A stretch of 64,000 nt of DNA, taken from assembly GCA_964431035.1 (NCBI GenBank), contig CAYSIF010000004.1:15037-79036 (forward strand), given 5' to 3'. Under the pieces are notes generated by a model. It did no database searches. It was not told the DNA's origin and saw only the letters and a program-made list of their open reading frames with translations. Positions 17,457-25,840 of this stretch are shown piece by piece; position 1 is the stretch's first letter, and every line of letters starts with the position of its first letter. The DNA is from Methanobrevibacter_A sp964431035. Lineage in GTDB: Archaea; Methanobacteriota; Methanobacteria; Methanobacteriales; Methanobacteriaceae. Made by a program: the position numbers and the translations under genes.

Positions 17457-17681
17457 TTATTTTTTCATTGGGTATCTTGCACCGTATCCTACATAAACAT
17501 CCATTGTAGGGTAGATTGCACCGAATCCAACATATAAATCTGTTATGTATTCAGCTCCTAATCCTACATATGAGTCCATGTAGTATTCTGCACCGAATCC
17601 TATGTGATGGTTATCTACATCAAATTCTTCTTCATGTTCATGTTCGTGATTACATTCTTCAGTGTGTTCGTGCTCACTCAT
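17457..17681 (-). CDS. Tiny His/Glu-rich protein with four YVGxGA repeats
   Basis: 74 residues that I do not recognise. Residues 1-26 are a His/Glu/Asp tail with His at 4, 6, 12, 14, 16, 25 and 26 and one Cys (10), the look of a metal-binding tail. The rest is four near-identical units, HHIGFGAEYY (25-34), SYVGLGAEYI (37-46), LYVGFGAIYP (49-58) and VYVGYGARYP (62-71), spaced 12-13 residues apart. Each alternates aromatic and Gly-Ala residues like a short beta-strand or solenoid repeat. No signal or membrane helix is visible. It sits between the YczE-like gene and the nitroreductase on the same strand with a plausible ribosome-binding site. Function is unknown. Confidence 0.75.
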   Translation of the reverse strand: MSEHEHTEECNHEHEHEEEFDVDNHHIGFGAEYYMDSYVGLGAEYITDLYVGFGAIYPTMDVYVGYGARYPMKK

Positions 17682-17742
17682 AATATATCAAAACTCCAAA
17701 AAAATAAAATTTTCATATTAATTATATATTATTTTTAATTGT

Positions 17743-18378
17743 TCATCTATTTAAAAATTTATTAAGTTTTTCTCCAAAGATTTTATCATAAAATTGTATA
17801 ATAAATCCTAGAACTAATGCTGCAAATACTGTTCCTTCACGAACTCCTACTAAAGTGCCGAATAATAAAAATGATATTATAACTGCACTTATAACCATTG
17901 AAAGATCAAATAGTGGTTTAATACGTCCAAAGTCACGTCCTGAAACTTTACAGATTGTGTTTAAAAGACCATCTCCAGGTAGGATTATTGAATCACATTT
18001 TACTTCAATACATATTCCCAGTCCAAGTATTATACATCCTAAAAGTACATATATCCATTGTTGAATATAATCCGTAGGGTTAAGTGAAGATATTACAAAT
18101 AGTTGGAAGTCTATAAAATATCCAAATATTACACAGACTATTATTTGTAGTAATTGTATATATTCAAAGTCTCGTCTTAAAATTGCGAATTGGAGAAATA
18201 AAAGGAATGCATTGAATATTATTGTGAATTCTCCAATTGTTAATGGTAATCCTAAACTTAAAACATATGGTACACATGAAATTGGTGAGGTTCCAAGGTT
18301 TGCTTTAACAGAAAATGCAATACCCAAGGCCATTATAAAGATAGCTACGACTAATGTTAAATGGTTTTTTAAATTCAT
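17743..18378 (-). CDS. YczE/YitT-like integral membrane protein
   Basis: 211 residues with five or six membrane helices. The N-terminal block (ALGIAFSVKANLGTSPISCVPY, about 18-39) with its conserved Gly-Thr-Ser-Pro is the mark of the YczE/YyaS/YitT group. A second conserved block is PGDGLLNTICK near 133-143. Homologues are small membrane proteins of uncertain transport role. The flavodoxin gene lies 17 bp upstream and the tiny repeat-protein gene 61 bp downstream, all on the minus strand, so it belongs to the run behind mtaA. Confidence 0.8.
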   Translation of the reverse strand: MNLKNHLTLVVAIFIMALGIAFSVKANLGTSPISCVPYVLSLGLPLTIGEFTIIFNAFLLFLQFAILRRDFEYIQLLQIIVCVIFGYFIDFQLFVISSLNPTDYIQQWIYVLLGCIILGLGICIEVKCDSIILPGDGLLNTICKVSGRDFGRIKPLFDLSMVISAVIISFLLFGTLVGVREGTVFAALVLGFIIQFYDKIFGEKLNKFLNR

Positions 18379-18395
18379 AAAAAAACTACAAAATT

Positions 18396-18854
18396 TTATG
18401 ATAAGAATTCGTTTAACTTATCTAAGTATAATTCTTTACCTACTTCGCGTTGAGTTATGAATACTTCTTTTATTGGTTTTTTACCAGCTAATTCTGCTAA
18501 TTGTTCACTTGCTCCTTCAAAACCACTACTTTTTGCAGTTATTAAAAATTTAATATCTGGTAATTTGTCTTTATTTTCATCTACATAGGATAATACTGGG
18601 TTTGCAATTTTACTTGCCCATACTGGACCTGCAAGTATAACTACATCATATTCACTTGGATTGTATTTTGTAGGATTTATTGGTACAATTTTTCCAGTTA
18701 TTGCATCTTTTCCTCCTCTTGCATATCCTAATGCTCCACCATAGTTTACAGTGGTTGTGATTTCTTCAATGTCACAGTCAAATTCTTCTTCTATTTTATT
18801 AATTACTTTTTTTGTTACTTTTGAACGAGAGTAATATGCTACTAAAGTTTTCAA
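18396..18854 (-). CDS. Flavodoxin
   Basis: 152 residues, single-domain FMN flavodoxin. The FMN phosphate loop is YYSRSKVTKKV near 7-17 (the usual T/S-rich loop). AGPVWASKIANP near 74-85 is the second FMN loop, and FLITAKSSGFEGASEQL follows near 99-115. The start is a TTG at 18852-18854 with a GGAGA ribosome-binding site about 9 bases upstream; no ATG fits. It sits 22 bp after the unknown 181-residue gene and downstream of mtaA. It could donate electrons to the RamA-like activator; that role is inferred from position only. Confidence 0.88.
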   Translation of the reverse strand: MKTLVAYYSRSKVTKKVINKIEEEFDCDIEEITTTVNYGGALGYARGGKDAITGKIVPINPTKYNPSEYDVVILAGPVWASKIANPVLSYVDENKDKLPDIKFLITAKSSGFEGASEQLAELAGKKPIKEVFITQREVGKELYLDKLNEFLS

Positions 18855-18876
18855 TATAAAAATCTCCTATAATAAT

Positions 18877-19422
18877 TTAATATGAAAATGATACTATTAG
18901 TGTTGCAATAGTTCCATCTTCAATGAATCCATATTTTTCTTTAAGGTATTCGTCACTTTGAGTTGATGGGCTGGATGATACAACAGTATTAATTTCATTT
19001 AATGTTTTAAGTTCTGGAAAGTCAATTGGTGGTAAAATAAAGCATTCTTTACCAGGGTATTTATTAATACCTCGCATATTTCTAAATAATACAAAATCAT
19101 TACCTAAGAAAAATGCATTTTCATCATTTTTATATTTCTCCCTATCTTCTCTTGTTAATATTTCATGACCTAAAATTTGTCCATCATAATTTGTAAGAAG
19201 TACTGTGGGAGATGGAGGTAATCTAAATCCTTTTTTAAATATAACGAATGATACGTCTTGTCTGAAGCATTCTTTCATTCCTTCATTTATTACAGGTATT
19301 AGTTCGTTGTCTATATTGGATTCTATGTCTATTAATTTAACAATGTCTTGTTTTGTTAGTTTTTGAACGTCTATAACACCGTCTAGGTTTTGTATTATGT
19401 TTTTTGCTTTATTTTCTACCAT
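18877..19422 (-). CDS. Unknown protein directly downstream of mtaA
   Basis: 181 residues, soluble, with a helix-rich first 60 residues and a beta-rich remainder. Short features are KKGFRLPPSPTVLLTNYDG (about 63-81), LRE-like charged patches, FVLFRNMRGINKYPGKECFILPPIDFPEL (two Pro-rich loops) and a single-Tyr C-terminus. It has two Cys at 52 and about 127. I do not recognise a domain. The gap to mtaA is 20 bp and to the flavodoxin gene 22 bp, so it is almost certainly co-expressed with methanol utilisation. Candidate roles are methyltransferase assembly, corrinoid handling or regulation, but nothing in the sequence decides. Confidence 0.7.
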   Translation of the reverse strand: MVENKAKNIIQNLDGVIDVQKLTKQDIVKLIDIESNIDNELIPVINEGMKECFRQDVSFVIFKKGFRLPPSPTVLLTNYDGQILGHEILTREDREKYKNDENAFFLGNDFVLFRNMRGINKYPGKECFILPPIDFPELKTLNEINTVVSSSPSTQSDEYLKEKYGFIEDGTIATLIVSFSY

Positions 19423-19442
19423 ATTTTTTAATATTATTTTTT

Positions 19443-20498
19443 TTATTGGAAGTATTCGTTTCTTGCTTCAACCATTGCTTTTATATTTGCTAATGGTGAT
19501 TTTGGTGCTAATCCACAACTTGGTGCGAGTATATCTATTCCTTCATCTAATGCTTTTTTAACATCTGCTTTAACTTCTTCAGGTGTTCCTGTAAAGAGTG
19601 TTTGTGATGTGGAGATGTTTCCTACAATTTTTGATCCGTGGTTGTGGCCTTCTATTGTGCAGCATCCTCCATTACTTTTACCATCATCTAATTTTTGAAT
19701 ATCTTCTTTTGCTTTTGGTAAGTCTACTGCTTCTTCTATGCTTATTCCATCAAATCCTATACTTGCCATGTCACTTATGATGTCTTGTGTGGAACCACAG
19801 ATGTGTAGTACTTTTTTAGTTTCTATAAATCCTGCAAGATCTTCTAGTGCTGGTTTTATTAATGTTTTGAATTGTATTGGATCTATTAATTCTGGAGAGG
19901 CTGTTGGTTCTGCAACACATATTACATCTGGTTCGTGTTCCATTAATTCTTCTACATAGTCCATACATATATCTAAACAGTTTTCTATTGCTTCTTCTAC
20001 TTCTGTTGGTTCTGTTTTTATTAATCTTACTAGGTTTTCTATTCCGAGTAAGTGTCCTGTTAATGTGAATGGTCCTGTTATTCCTACAACTACTGGTAGT
20101 TCTGGGTGTTCTTCTTTTATTATGTCTATTGCTTCTAGAACTGCCGGTATTCTTCCATTGTCTAAGAAATCGTCAAGTACTTCTATGTCGTCTGCTGATT
20201 CGAATGGTGTTTCTTTAACTTCTGGTGTTCTTTCATTGCTTCCTAAGTCTACGGTTGCTCCCATTGCTTCTGCTTCTACTGTTAGACAGAATGGTACTCT
20301 TGCACATTCTATTCCTGCTAATTCATATAATGAACTTGCTAGTTTTGCCATTTGTTCTGGGTCTTTATGTGCTTCTGGCCAGGAAGTTTCTGTTTCTTCC
20401 ATTGCTTCAGTTATTCCTAATTGAGTTACACTAATAACTGGTTTTAAATCTACAGGTTCACCATTTAATGCTTTTTCTAAATTTTCTTTTAAATTCAT
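19443..20498 (-). CDS. mtaA: Methylcobamide:CoM methyltransferase MtaA (with Cys/His insertion)
   Basis: About 351 residues. It transfers the methyl group from the MtaC corrinoid to coenzyme M in the cytoplasm, the last step of methanol activation. The fold is uroporphyrinogen-decarboxylase-like. Zinc ligands are His232 and Cys234 (HICGS) and Cys328 (APSCGLAP). Between them lies an unusual insertion at about 271-289 containing CysCys (279-280) and HisAsnHis (285-287). The distance between the second and third ligands is 94 residues, against about 77 as I remember for Methanosarcina enzymes. I start at the ATG at 20496-20498 with GGTG upstream; a TTG two codons earlier is possible. MtbA is the alternative, but the context says MtaA. 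Confidence 0.9.
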   Translation of the reverse strand: MNLKENLEKALNGEPVDLKPVISVTQLGITEAMEETETSWPEAHKDPEQMAKLASSLYELAGIECARVPFCLTVEAEAMGATVDLGSNERTPEVKETPFESADDIEVLDDFLDNGRIPAVLEAIDIIKEEHPELPVVVGITGPFTLTGHLLGIENLVRLIKTEPTEVEEAIENCLDICMDYVEELMEHEPDVICVAEPTASPELIDPIQFKTLIKPALEDLAGFIETKKVLHICGSTQDIISDMASIGFDGISIEEAVDLPKAKEDIQKLDDGKSNGGCCTIEGHNHGSKIVGNISTSQTLFTGTPEEVKADVKKALDEGIDILAPSCGLAPKSPLANIKAMVEARNEYFQ

Positions 20499-20572
20499 AC
20501 TCAATACACCAAAAAAAATAATAGTATAATTATTAATTAATTTATTTAATTATTTAGTTATATGTTTTTAAA

Positions 20573-20595
20573 TAATAATATTATCAATATTATTA
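20573..20595 (-). promoter_or_regulatory. Inverted repeat in the mtaA upstream region
   Basis: Perfect inverted repeat with 10-bp arms (TAATAATATT and AATATTATTA) around a 3-base centre. It lies about 75 bp upstream of the mtaA start in the 150-bp mtaA/ramA gap. It could be an operator or simply a consequence of the A/T-rich composition. Confidence 0.3.
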
Positions 20596-20655
20596 GAAAA
20601 AATGTTTTTTGTTTATTTCATTATTAATTACGTATTAAAAAAGTTATTCTATTTT

Positions 20656-22266
20656 TTATTCTAGGAATTTACTGTAGTTGTATACTTTTTCTGGGCAAGT
20701 TAATACACATTTTTGGCATGCTAGTCCTGCACATAGGTCTGTTCTTAGTATGATTTTGTTTCCATTGAATTCTATTGCGTTTTCTGGACAGTTATTTATG
20801 CATTTCATACAATGTGTGCATCCTTCGAATTCTGCTTCTAGTTTGCTTCCTACTTGTACTGTGTTTAATCCTTCTCCTAATTCTGGTATGTCTCTTTCGA
20901 ATATTTTGTGGACTTGTGGGTTTTCTTCTTTTTGTGGGAGTTGTTGGTATCCATATTTGCTTAGCCATTGGTTGTACATCCATAGTGGCATTCCTTGTTC
21001 ATAGATTGCTAATTCTAGAGAGTATATTTTTTCGAATATTTCAGATGTTGCTAGCATTATGTGGTTGCTTTCCATTCCATCTGCTATTTCTTGTAGTGTG
21101 TTTAGTAATTCTGGTTTTATTACTATGTCTTTTGCCATTGCTAGTGATGTGTTTCCTATTTGGTAGATTTCTGTTGATGATGGAGGTATTTGTCCTACGT
21201 TTAGTGATTTTATTGGGTCTACGTAGAATCCTGATGCTCCTGCCATGTAGAATGCATCTATTTCATCTAGATCTATTTCTGCTGTTTCTGCTAGTGTTAG
21301 GTGTGCTGCTCTGAATGCTCCTAGTGCTTTTCCTATGTTTAGCATGTCTTCGCTAGAGAGGTAGACATCGTCTTGTAGATATATTTTGTCGTTGTTGTTT
21401 TTTATTTTTCCATCTATGATTATTTCATCATCTATTCCTAGGCTGAATGCTGCTATTACTCCTGTTCCTGTTATTCCTTTTGCAGTTATGTTTTCCTTGT
21501 TTTTTTCTATTGTTTTTCCGTTTGTTGGGTTTATTGTGTCTCCGTTTACTGTTATTAGTTCTTGGTTTAGTATTTTTGTTTGCCATCCGTTGTTTTTTAG
21601 TTCTAAATCACATATTGTTTCTGGTGATGCTAGTCTTCCTTTGTCTAGCATTTGTCCTTCTATTGCTGGTCCTGCTGCTGCTGAGCATGTGAATACTTCT
21701 CCGTCGATTACTAGTGCCATTTCTGCGTTTGTTCCGAAGTCTGTTATTAGGTAGATTCCTTCTTTTTCTAGTATTCCTGATTTGTATAGCATTGCTAGTG
21801 CGTCTGCTCCGATTTCGTGTTTTATTGCTGGTGGGATGTATACTTTTGTTTCTGGTTTTAGGTCTAGTCCTATTTCTTTTGCATTTGTTATTGTTGATTT
21901 TCTTGATGGGGGTGTTATGTTTTCTTCTTTTATTGCGTTTTCTCCCCAGTATGCTAGATCCCTTATTTCTATGTTGTGGAATAGTGATAGTTGTATTGGG
22001 TTTCCACATACTGCCATTCTTGTTATTTGTTGTTTGTTTACTTGGAGGTTGTTTATTACTTTGTTTATTGCTTCTATGAGTAGTTTGTGTGCTGCATTTG
22101 AGCCTATTTCTAGTGCGAAGTGTAGGTGGTCTACTACGTTTGCTCCAGGTAGTGGGTGTTTTAGTGTGATTACTGTTGATGTGACTTGGTTGGTGTTTAG
22201 GTTTATTGTTTGTGCTCTTATTCCACTTGTTCCTATGTCTATTGCTATTGCGTATTCTTCACTCAT
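20656..22266 (-). CDS. ramA: RamA-like reductive activator of corrinoid methyltransferases
   Basis: 536 residues. The N-terminus (IAIDIGTSGIRAQ near 7-19) opens an ASKHA-type ATPase fold with DFGTNAEMAL (about 176-185) as a second phosphate loop and the MAGASGFYVDP region near 344-354. This is the DUF4445 layout of RamA and MAP. The C-terminus holds two [4Fe-4S] clusters, Cys483, 486, 489, 493 and Cys512, 517, 520, 524. Family knowledge: these enzymes use ATP and an Fe-S donor to reduce inactive Co(II) corrinoid to Co(I). With mtaC two genes upstream, the target here is almost certainly MtaC. Other Methanosphaera paralogues may exist elsewhere. Confidence 0.9.
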   Translation of the reverse strand: MSEEYAIAIDIGTSGIRAQTINLNTNQVTSTVITLKHPLPGANVVDHLHFALEIGSNAAHKLLIEAINKVINNLQVNKQQITRMAVCGNPIQLSLFHNIEIRDLAYWGENAIKEENITPPSRKSTITNAKEIGLDLKPETKVYIPPAIKHEIGADALAMLYKSGILEKEGIYLITDFGTNAEMALVIDGEVFTCSAAAGPAIEGQMLDKGRLASPETICDLELKNNGWQTKILNQELITVNGDTINPTNGKTIEKNKENITAKGITGTGVIAAFSLGIDDEIIIDGKIKNNNDKIYLQDDVYLSSEDMLNIGKALGAFRAAHLTLAETAEIDLDEIDAFYMAGASGFYVDPIKSLNVGQIPPSSTEIYQIGNTSLAMAKDIVIKPELLNTLQEIADGMESNHIMLATSEIFEKIYSLELAIYEQGMPLWMYNQWLSKYGYQQLPQKEENPQVHKIFERDIPELGEGLNTVQVGSKLEAEFEGCTHCMKCINNCPENAIEFNGNKIILRTDLCAGLACQKCVLTCPEKVYNYSKFLE

Positions 22267-22449
22267 TTTTAAGCATTTCCTTTTTATTTTTTTATTTTTT
22301 TTAGAGAAGTAGAATTTAATTTTTGTTGTTTTTTATTTTATGATTTATTTTTAAAAAAGAGTTAGTGTATTATTTGAAAAAAAAAGTTTGGGTGTGGTTT
22401 TTTATAAGAGGTGAGGAAAAAGGGAAAAATATGGTGGGAGAGTAGTTTT

Positions 22450-23274
22450 TTATGAGTATTCTGCTACGAATTCTCCGACTACTTCTGCATATTCTTCTCT
22501 TAAGTCTTTCCAGTTTTTCTTGTCGTTAAGTATTGCATCTGCTAGTTTTGGGCTGTGGTATGCTTCGACTCCATAGATTGTCATGTCCATTGATTCTATG
22601 TAGTCTCTTCTTACTGCTCCTCCGCCGCATCCGATTGCTGGTACTTCGATGTTTGCATCTTTTAGTGCGTCTACTACTTTTGGGAATGCTGTCATTGTTG
22701 TTGTCATTAGTGCGGTTCCTGTTAGGAATATTGGGTCGTATTCTTTTACTGCTTCTACTACTTTGTCTGCTGGGACGTCTCTTCCCATGTCTATTGCTTC
22801 GTATCCTCCTGCTCTTAGGAACATTAGTATTAGGTTTTTACCTATGTCGTGTGGGTCTCCTTCTGCTACGAAGCAGACTACTGTTCCTTTGGTTTCGCTT
22901 TTGTGCCCTAATACTTTTTCACAGACTTTTACTGATTCCATCATTGCATCTCCTGATAGCATTAGGTCTGGTAGGAAGTATATTCCTTTTGTGTATAGTA
23001 GGCTTACTGCGTCTACTCCTTTCATTAGTCCGTTGTTGATTATGTCTATTGGTGAGATTTTGTCTTCGATTGCTTTGTTAACTAGTTCTAGTGCTTCGTC
23101 TTTTTTCTCGTAGAGTATTGCTAGTGATATTGATTTGAATGGTTCTTCTGTTGGTAGTATTTCTATTACTTCTGGATATTCTTCTGGTTTTATTGCAGGT
23201 CCTTCTTTTTTTACGTTGTATCGTATTGCTATTTTTTCTTGGTTTATTTTATCTTCTAATTCCTTGTAACTCAT
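22450..23274 (-). CDS. mtaC: Methanol corrinoid protein MtaC
   Basis: 274 residues. The N-terminal helical cap is about 45-125 and the B12-binding Rossmann domain about 130-250. The cobalamin motif D-x-H-x-x-G is at 140-145, with His142 as the lower axial ligand, followed by TGTALMTTTM near 185-194 and GCGGGAV near 215-221. MtaC carries the methyl group between MtaB and MtaA as methyl-Co(III). The start ATG is 24 bp after mtaB, so mtaB-mtaC is one operon. It ends 183 bp before ramA; that gap is G-rich on the plus strand (C-rich in the message). Confidence 0.95.
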   Translation of the reverse strand: MSYKELEDKINQEKIAIRYNVKKEGPAIKPEEYPEVIEILPTEEPFKSISLAILYEKKDEALELVNKAIEDKISPIDIINNGLMKGVDAVSLLYTKGIYFLPDLMLSGDAMMESVKVCEKVLGHKSETKGTVVCFVAEGDPHDIGKNLILMFLRAGGYEAIDMGRDVPADKVVEAVKEYDPIFLTGTALMTTTMTAFPKVVDALKDANIEVPAIGCGGGAVRRDYIESMDMTIYGVEAYHSPKLADAILNDKKNWKDLREEYAEVVGEFVAEYS

Positions 23275-23298
23275 ATTTTTTCACCATCCTGTATTTTT

Positions 23299-24684
23299 TT
23301 ATAGTTCGTAATTTTTAGGATCAAAGTCTGGTACTTTTCTTTTGTATCTTCTTATACATTGTTTTGTGAATTTTTCTGAGTCGTCAGGTAGGCTTTCTAG
23401 TGTTTTGATTGTATTATCTAGTGTGTCTCTTTCGAATCTTGTTAGGTACATTTTTTTATCGTCGATTGCTTCGTTTATTATTTTTCCTGCTTCTAGTGCT
23501 GCTGCTATGCTTCGTTTGTATGGGTCGTCTGCGTATTTTATTATTGCTTCTCCTATTCTGTATGCGTTGTCGTATGCTAGTATTAGTGCTTGTGGGTCTC
23601 GGTATTTGTCTGTTAGTGTGTATAGGTCTCTTAGTGTTTCTGCTCGGTCTGTTTCTATTGCTGTGTTCATTAGTGCTGCTTCGAATCCTGTTGCTTGTAG
23701 CCATACTTGTGGGGTTGTTCCTCCCATTTCTTCTCTGTGGTATACGGATTCGTTACTCCATACGTCGCATACTCCTGCTATGAGGTTTCCCATTAGGTCT
23801 GAGTGTGCGCATACTGCGTTTTTACCTTCGGTTGTTATTGGTACTCCAGTTATTGCTTTTATTACTGGGTTTTCGTATCCGCAGTCTTTTAGTGGTCCTG
23901 TTGCTCCTGCTTCAACTGCTACTAGACTGTTTGCTGCTCCTATTGCACGGGTTATTGCTGCGAGTGTGTGTGAGCAGTCTTTGTCTGTTAGTCCTCCTGC
24001 TAGAAACATTGCTGTGTTGGATTGTGAGCAGTTTGTGTCTCCTCCGCAGATTACGTTTTGTTTTTTACATATTTTGCTGATTTCTGTCCACATGTATTCC
24101 ATGTCTATGCTTCCGAGGACTCCAATACCGAATAGTATTGCTTTTATGTCTCCACGTGATATTCCGTAGTCGGATACGGATTTTCCTCCTGTGGTTTCTA
24201 TTCCGATTATTGTTGCTCCGTTTTCTGCGCTTTGTTCTATGGATTCTATGACTTTTATGTATTGGTCTGATGTTCTGAATTCTGATCCTTTTTCTTCGTC
24301 ACGGATGTCTGCGGGTGTTGCTTGTAGTGCTATTTTTACACCGTATTCGTCGTAGTAGTTTTCTAGTACTTCTGCTTGTGCTTGTACACATGATCCTGTC
24401 CAATCTGGATTGTTGGTTTGTTGGGAGATGTGTTCTTGTTCTAGCATGAATGATGGTAGACCTACGTCTACTGCTCTTGCTGCTGCGCTTCTTGCTATGT
24501 TTGCACATTCGTTTGTGATTGATTCTTTGCTTTGTTCTGTTCCTTCTCCTGGAGCGACTTTGATTGCAGGGATAACGTATCCTGCACCTATTTCGATATC
24601 CCAAGGTCCTTTGACTGGATGTTTTGCGTGTCCGAAGATCATTTCTTCTGGACTTTTGTATTCCATCTTAGTATATCTTTTCAT
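23299..24684 (-). CDS. mtaB: Methanol:corrinoid methyltransferase MtaB
   Basis: 461 residues, full-length MtaB. It binds methanol on a zinc ion and passes its methyl group to MtaC. Known zinc ligands of the Methanosarcina enzyme (Glu164, Cys220, Cys269) have exact counterparts one position earlier here: Glu163 (GIETT), Cys219 (DTNCS) and Cys268 (LKDCGY). The TIM-barrel body and the C-terminal FERDTLDNTIKTL helix are intact. It is the first gene of the mtaB-mtaC operon, with a convincing TATA box about 80-90 bp upstream (24764-24776). It uses A/C-ending codons very strictly, as expected for a highly expressed gene in a G+T-rich plus-strand domain. Confidence 0.96.
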   Translation of the reverse strand: MKRYTKMEYKSPEEMIFGHAKHPVKGPWDIEIGAGYVIPAIKVAPGEGTEQSKESITNECANIARSAAARAVDVGLPSFMLEQEHISQQTNNPDWTGSCVQAQAEVLENYYDEYGVKIALQATPADIRDEEKGSEFRTSDQYIKVIESIEQSAENGATIIGIETTGGKSVSDYGISRGDIKAILFGIGVLGSIDMEYMWTEISKICKKQNVICGGDTNCSQSNTAMFLAGGLTDKDCSHTLAAITRAIGAANSLVAVEAGATGPLKDCGYENPVIKAITGVPITTEGKNAVCAHSDLMGNLIAGVCDVWSNESVYHREEMGGTTPQVWLQATGFEAALMNTAIETDRAETLRDLYTLTDKYRDPQALILAYDNAYRIGEAIIKYADDPYKRSIAAALEAGKIINEAIDDKKMYLTRFERDTLDNTIKTLESLPDDSEKFTKQCIRRYKRKVPDFDPKNYEL

Positions 24685-24763
24685 TTTTATTCAACCCTCT
24701 AATATTCAAAATAAAAAAATTGTATTTTTTTCATACTGTCTTATTTTTTTATTATATTTAAAG

Positions 24764-24776
24764 TTTATTATATAAA
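24764..24776 (-). promoter_or_regulatory. Probable TATA box of the mtaB-mtaC operon
   Basis: Read on the minus strand the site is TTTATATAATAAA, a close match to the archaeal TATA consensus TTTATATA. Transcription would begin about 25 bp downstream (near 24744), leaving a leader of about 60 nt before the mtaB ATG. The gap from 24685 to 24920 separates it from the ior genes, so it is an independent promoter. Confidence 0.55.
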
Positions 24777-24920
24777 AAAAGGCGCTCAAAGGATGTAGAG
24801 TAAAAATAAAGTTAAATTGAAAATAAGAGGTGTAACTAAGATATGAAAATCTATGAAAATTAATATAGGAAAATATTAAGCGTATTTGAAAATAAATAAA
24901 AAAAAGTGGAAAAAAGTTTT

Positions 24921-25202
24921 TTAGAATTCTCTTAACATTTGAGCTATTTCATCTTTTTCATAACCTAATTTTAAGAGCAAATTCTTAACTGAACCATTTT
25001 TATCCATATCTTGGATTTCTTTCCAGTTTTTAAATTCATTGCGAACAATAGCATTTACTAGTAATTGGATTGTTATTAAATCATCACCATCAATTGCTAT
25101 TAATATTTCTTTTCCATTAAAGTATCCTTCTGGGTCTACTAAGTCAAATTTTCCTGTAGTTTTATCCCAACTTATTATTGCATTGTTTATTCTGTATGAC
25201 AT
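24921..25202 (-). CDS. Small unknown protein following iorB
   Basis: 93 residues that I do not recognise. The first half is beta-rich (MSYRINNAIISWDKTTGKFD, a DPEGYFNGKEILIAI turn) and the second half helical (about 52-91), ending in KDEIAQMLREF. It is acidic, with no Cys, signal or membrane segment. It starts 6 bp after iorB ends, so it is translated from the ior message. A subunit-stabilising or regulatory role for indolepyruvate oxidoreductase is conceivable but only from position. Small genes of this kind are often lineage-specific. Confidence 0.65.
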   Translation of the reverse strand: MSYRINNAIISWDKTTGKFDLVDPEGYFNGKEILIAIDGDDLITIQLLVNAIVRNEFKNWKEIQDMDKNGSVKNLLLKLGYEKDEIAQMLREF

Positions 25203-25208
25203 ATTAAA

Positions 25209-25811
25209 TTATTCTCCTAATTTTTTCACTGCATTATATCCATTTTCTATTGCTTTAATATTCATTTCATGGAATTTTGGTTTTAAATTATCTTTCATTG
25301 CTTCTATAATAGAGTCTTTTGAGAGTATGAATTCTTCATCTGCTGTTAGTGCTCCTAATAGTACCATGTTTAGTGAGAGTATGCTTCCTGCATCTTCTGC
25401 TAATTTGTTTCCATCTATTGGATGTACATTAGTATATTCTTTTTTTAGTTTTGGTATTATTTCTTCTGTAACTGAAGGATATCTTTCTCCTGTTTTTGCT
25501 ATTGTTGAGGGTATTATTGGAGTTGTGTTAAATACTATTTTTGTGTTTTTATTTGCTTTGTGGAGTCCTCTTACTATTTCTGCTGGTTCAAATCCAAGTA
25601 ACATATCTGCTTTATTATTTTCAACAATACTGGATTTGTAATCTCCTATTCTTAGTTCTGTTGATACTGAACCTCCTCTTTGACTCATTCCATGTATTTC
25701 ACTCATGGAGACTTCGTATCCTTCATTCATTGCAGCTTCACCAATAACTACACTAGTTTTAATTATTCCTTGGCCTCCAACACCACAAATGTAAATATTA
25801 TAATTATTCAT
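25209..25811 (-). CDS. iorB: Indolepyruvate ferredoxin oxidoreductase beta subunit
   Basis: 200 residues. This is the gamma-type subunit of 2-oxoacid:ferredoxin oxidoreductases, with the N-terminal GVGGQGIIKTSVVIGEAA motif (about 11-28) and SEIHGMSQRGGSVSTELR (about 37-54). With IorA it oxidatively decarboxylates arylpyruvates to aryl-acetyl-CoA, or runs in reverse to make aromatic amino acids from arylacetates, which is the likely role in a methanogen. It lies 29 bp downstream of iorA on the same strand, in normal operon order. Confidence 0.93.
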   Translation of the reverse strand: MNNYNIYICGVGGQGIIKTSVVIGEAAMNEGYEVSMSEIHGMSQRGGSVSTELRIGDYKSSIVENNKADMLLGFEPAEIVRGLHKANKNTKIVFNTTPIIPSTIAKTGERYPSVTEEIIPKLKKEYTNVHPIDGNKLAEDAGSILSLNMVLLGALTADEEFILSKDSIIEAMKDNLKPKFHEMNIKAIENGYNAVKKLGE

Positions 25812-25840
25812 AAAAAAATAAACACTTCCTAAAAAAATTT

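Noticed and set aside
20573..20595. Operator upstream of mtaA
   Set aside because: Kept only as a weak feature: A/T-rich palindromes of this size occur by chance here, and no matching site was found upstream of mtaB.
23342..24169. Long open frame on the plus strand opposite mtaB
   Set aside because: It lies wholly opposite mtaB, whose catalytic residues are intact, and is rich in Ser, Leu and Phe. G+T-rich DNA has few stop codons, so such frames arise by chance.
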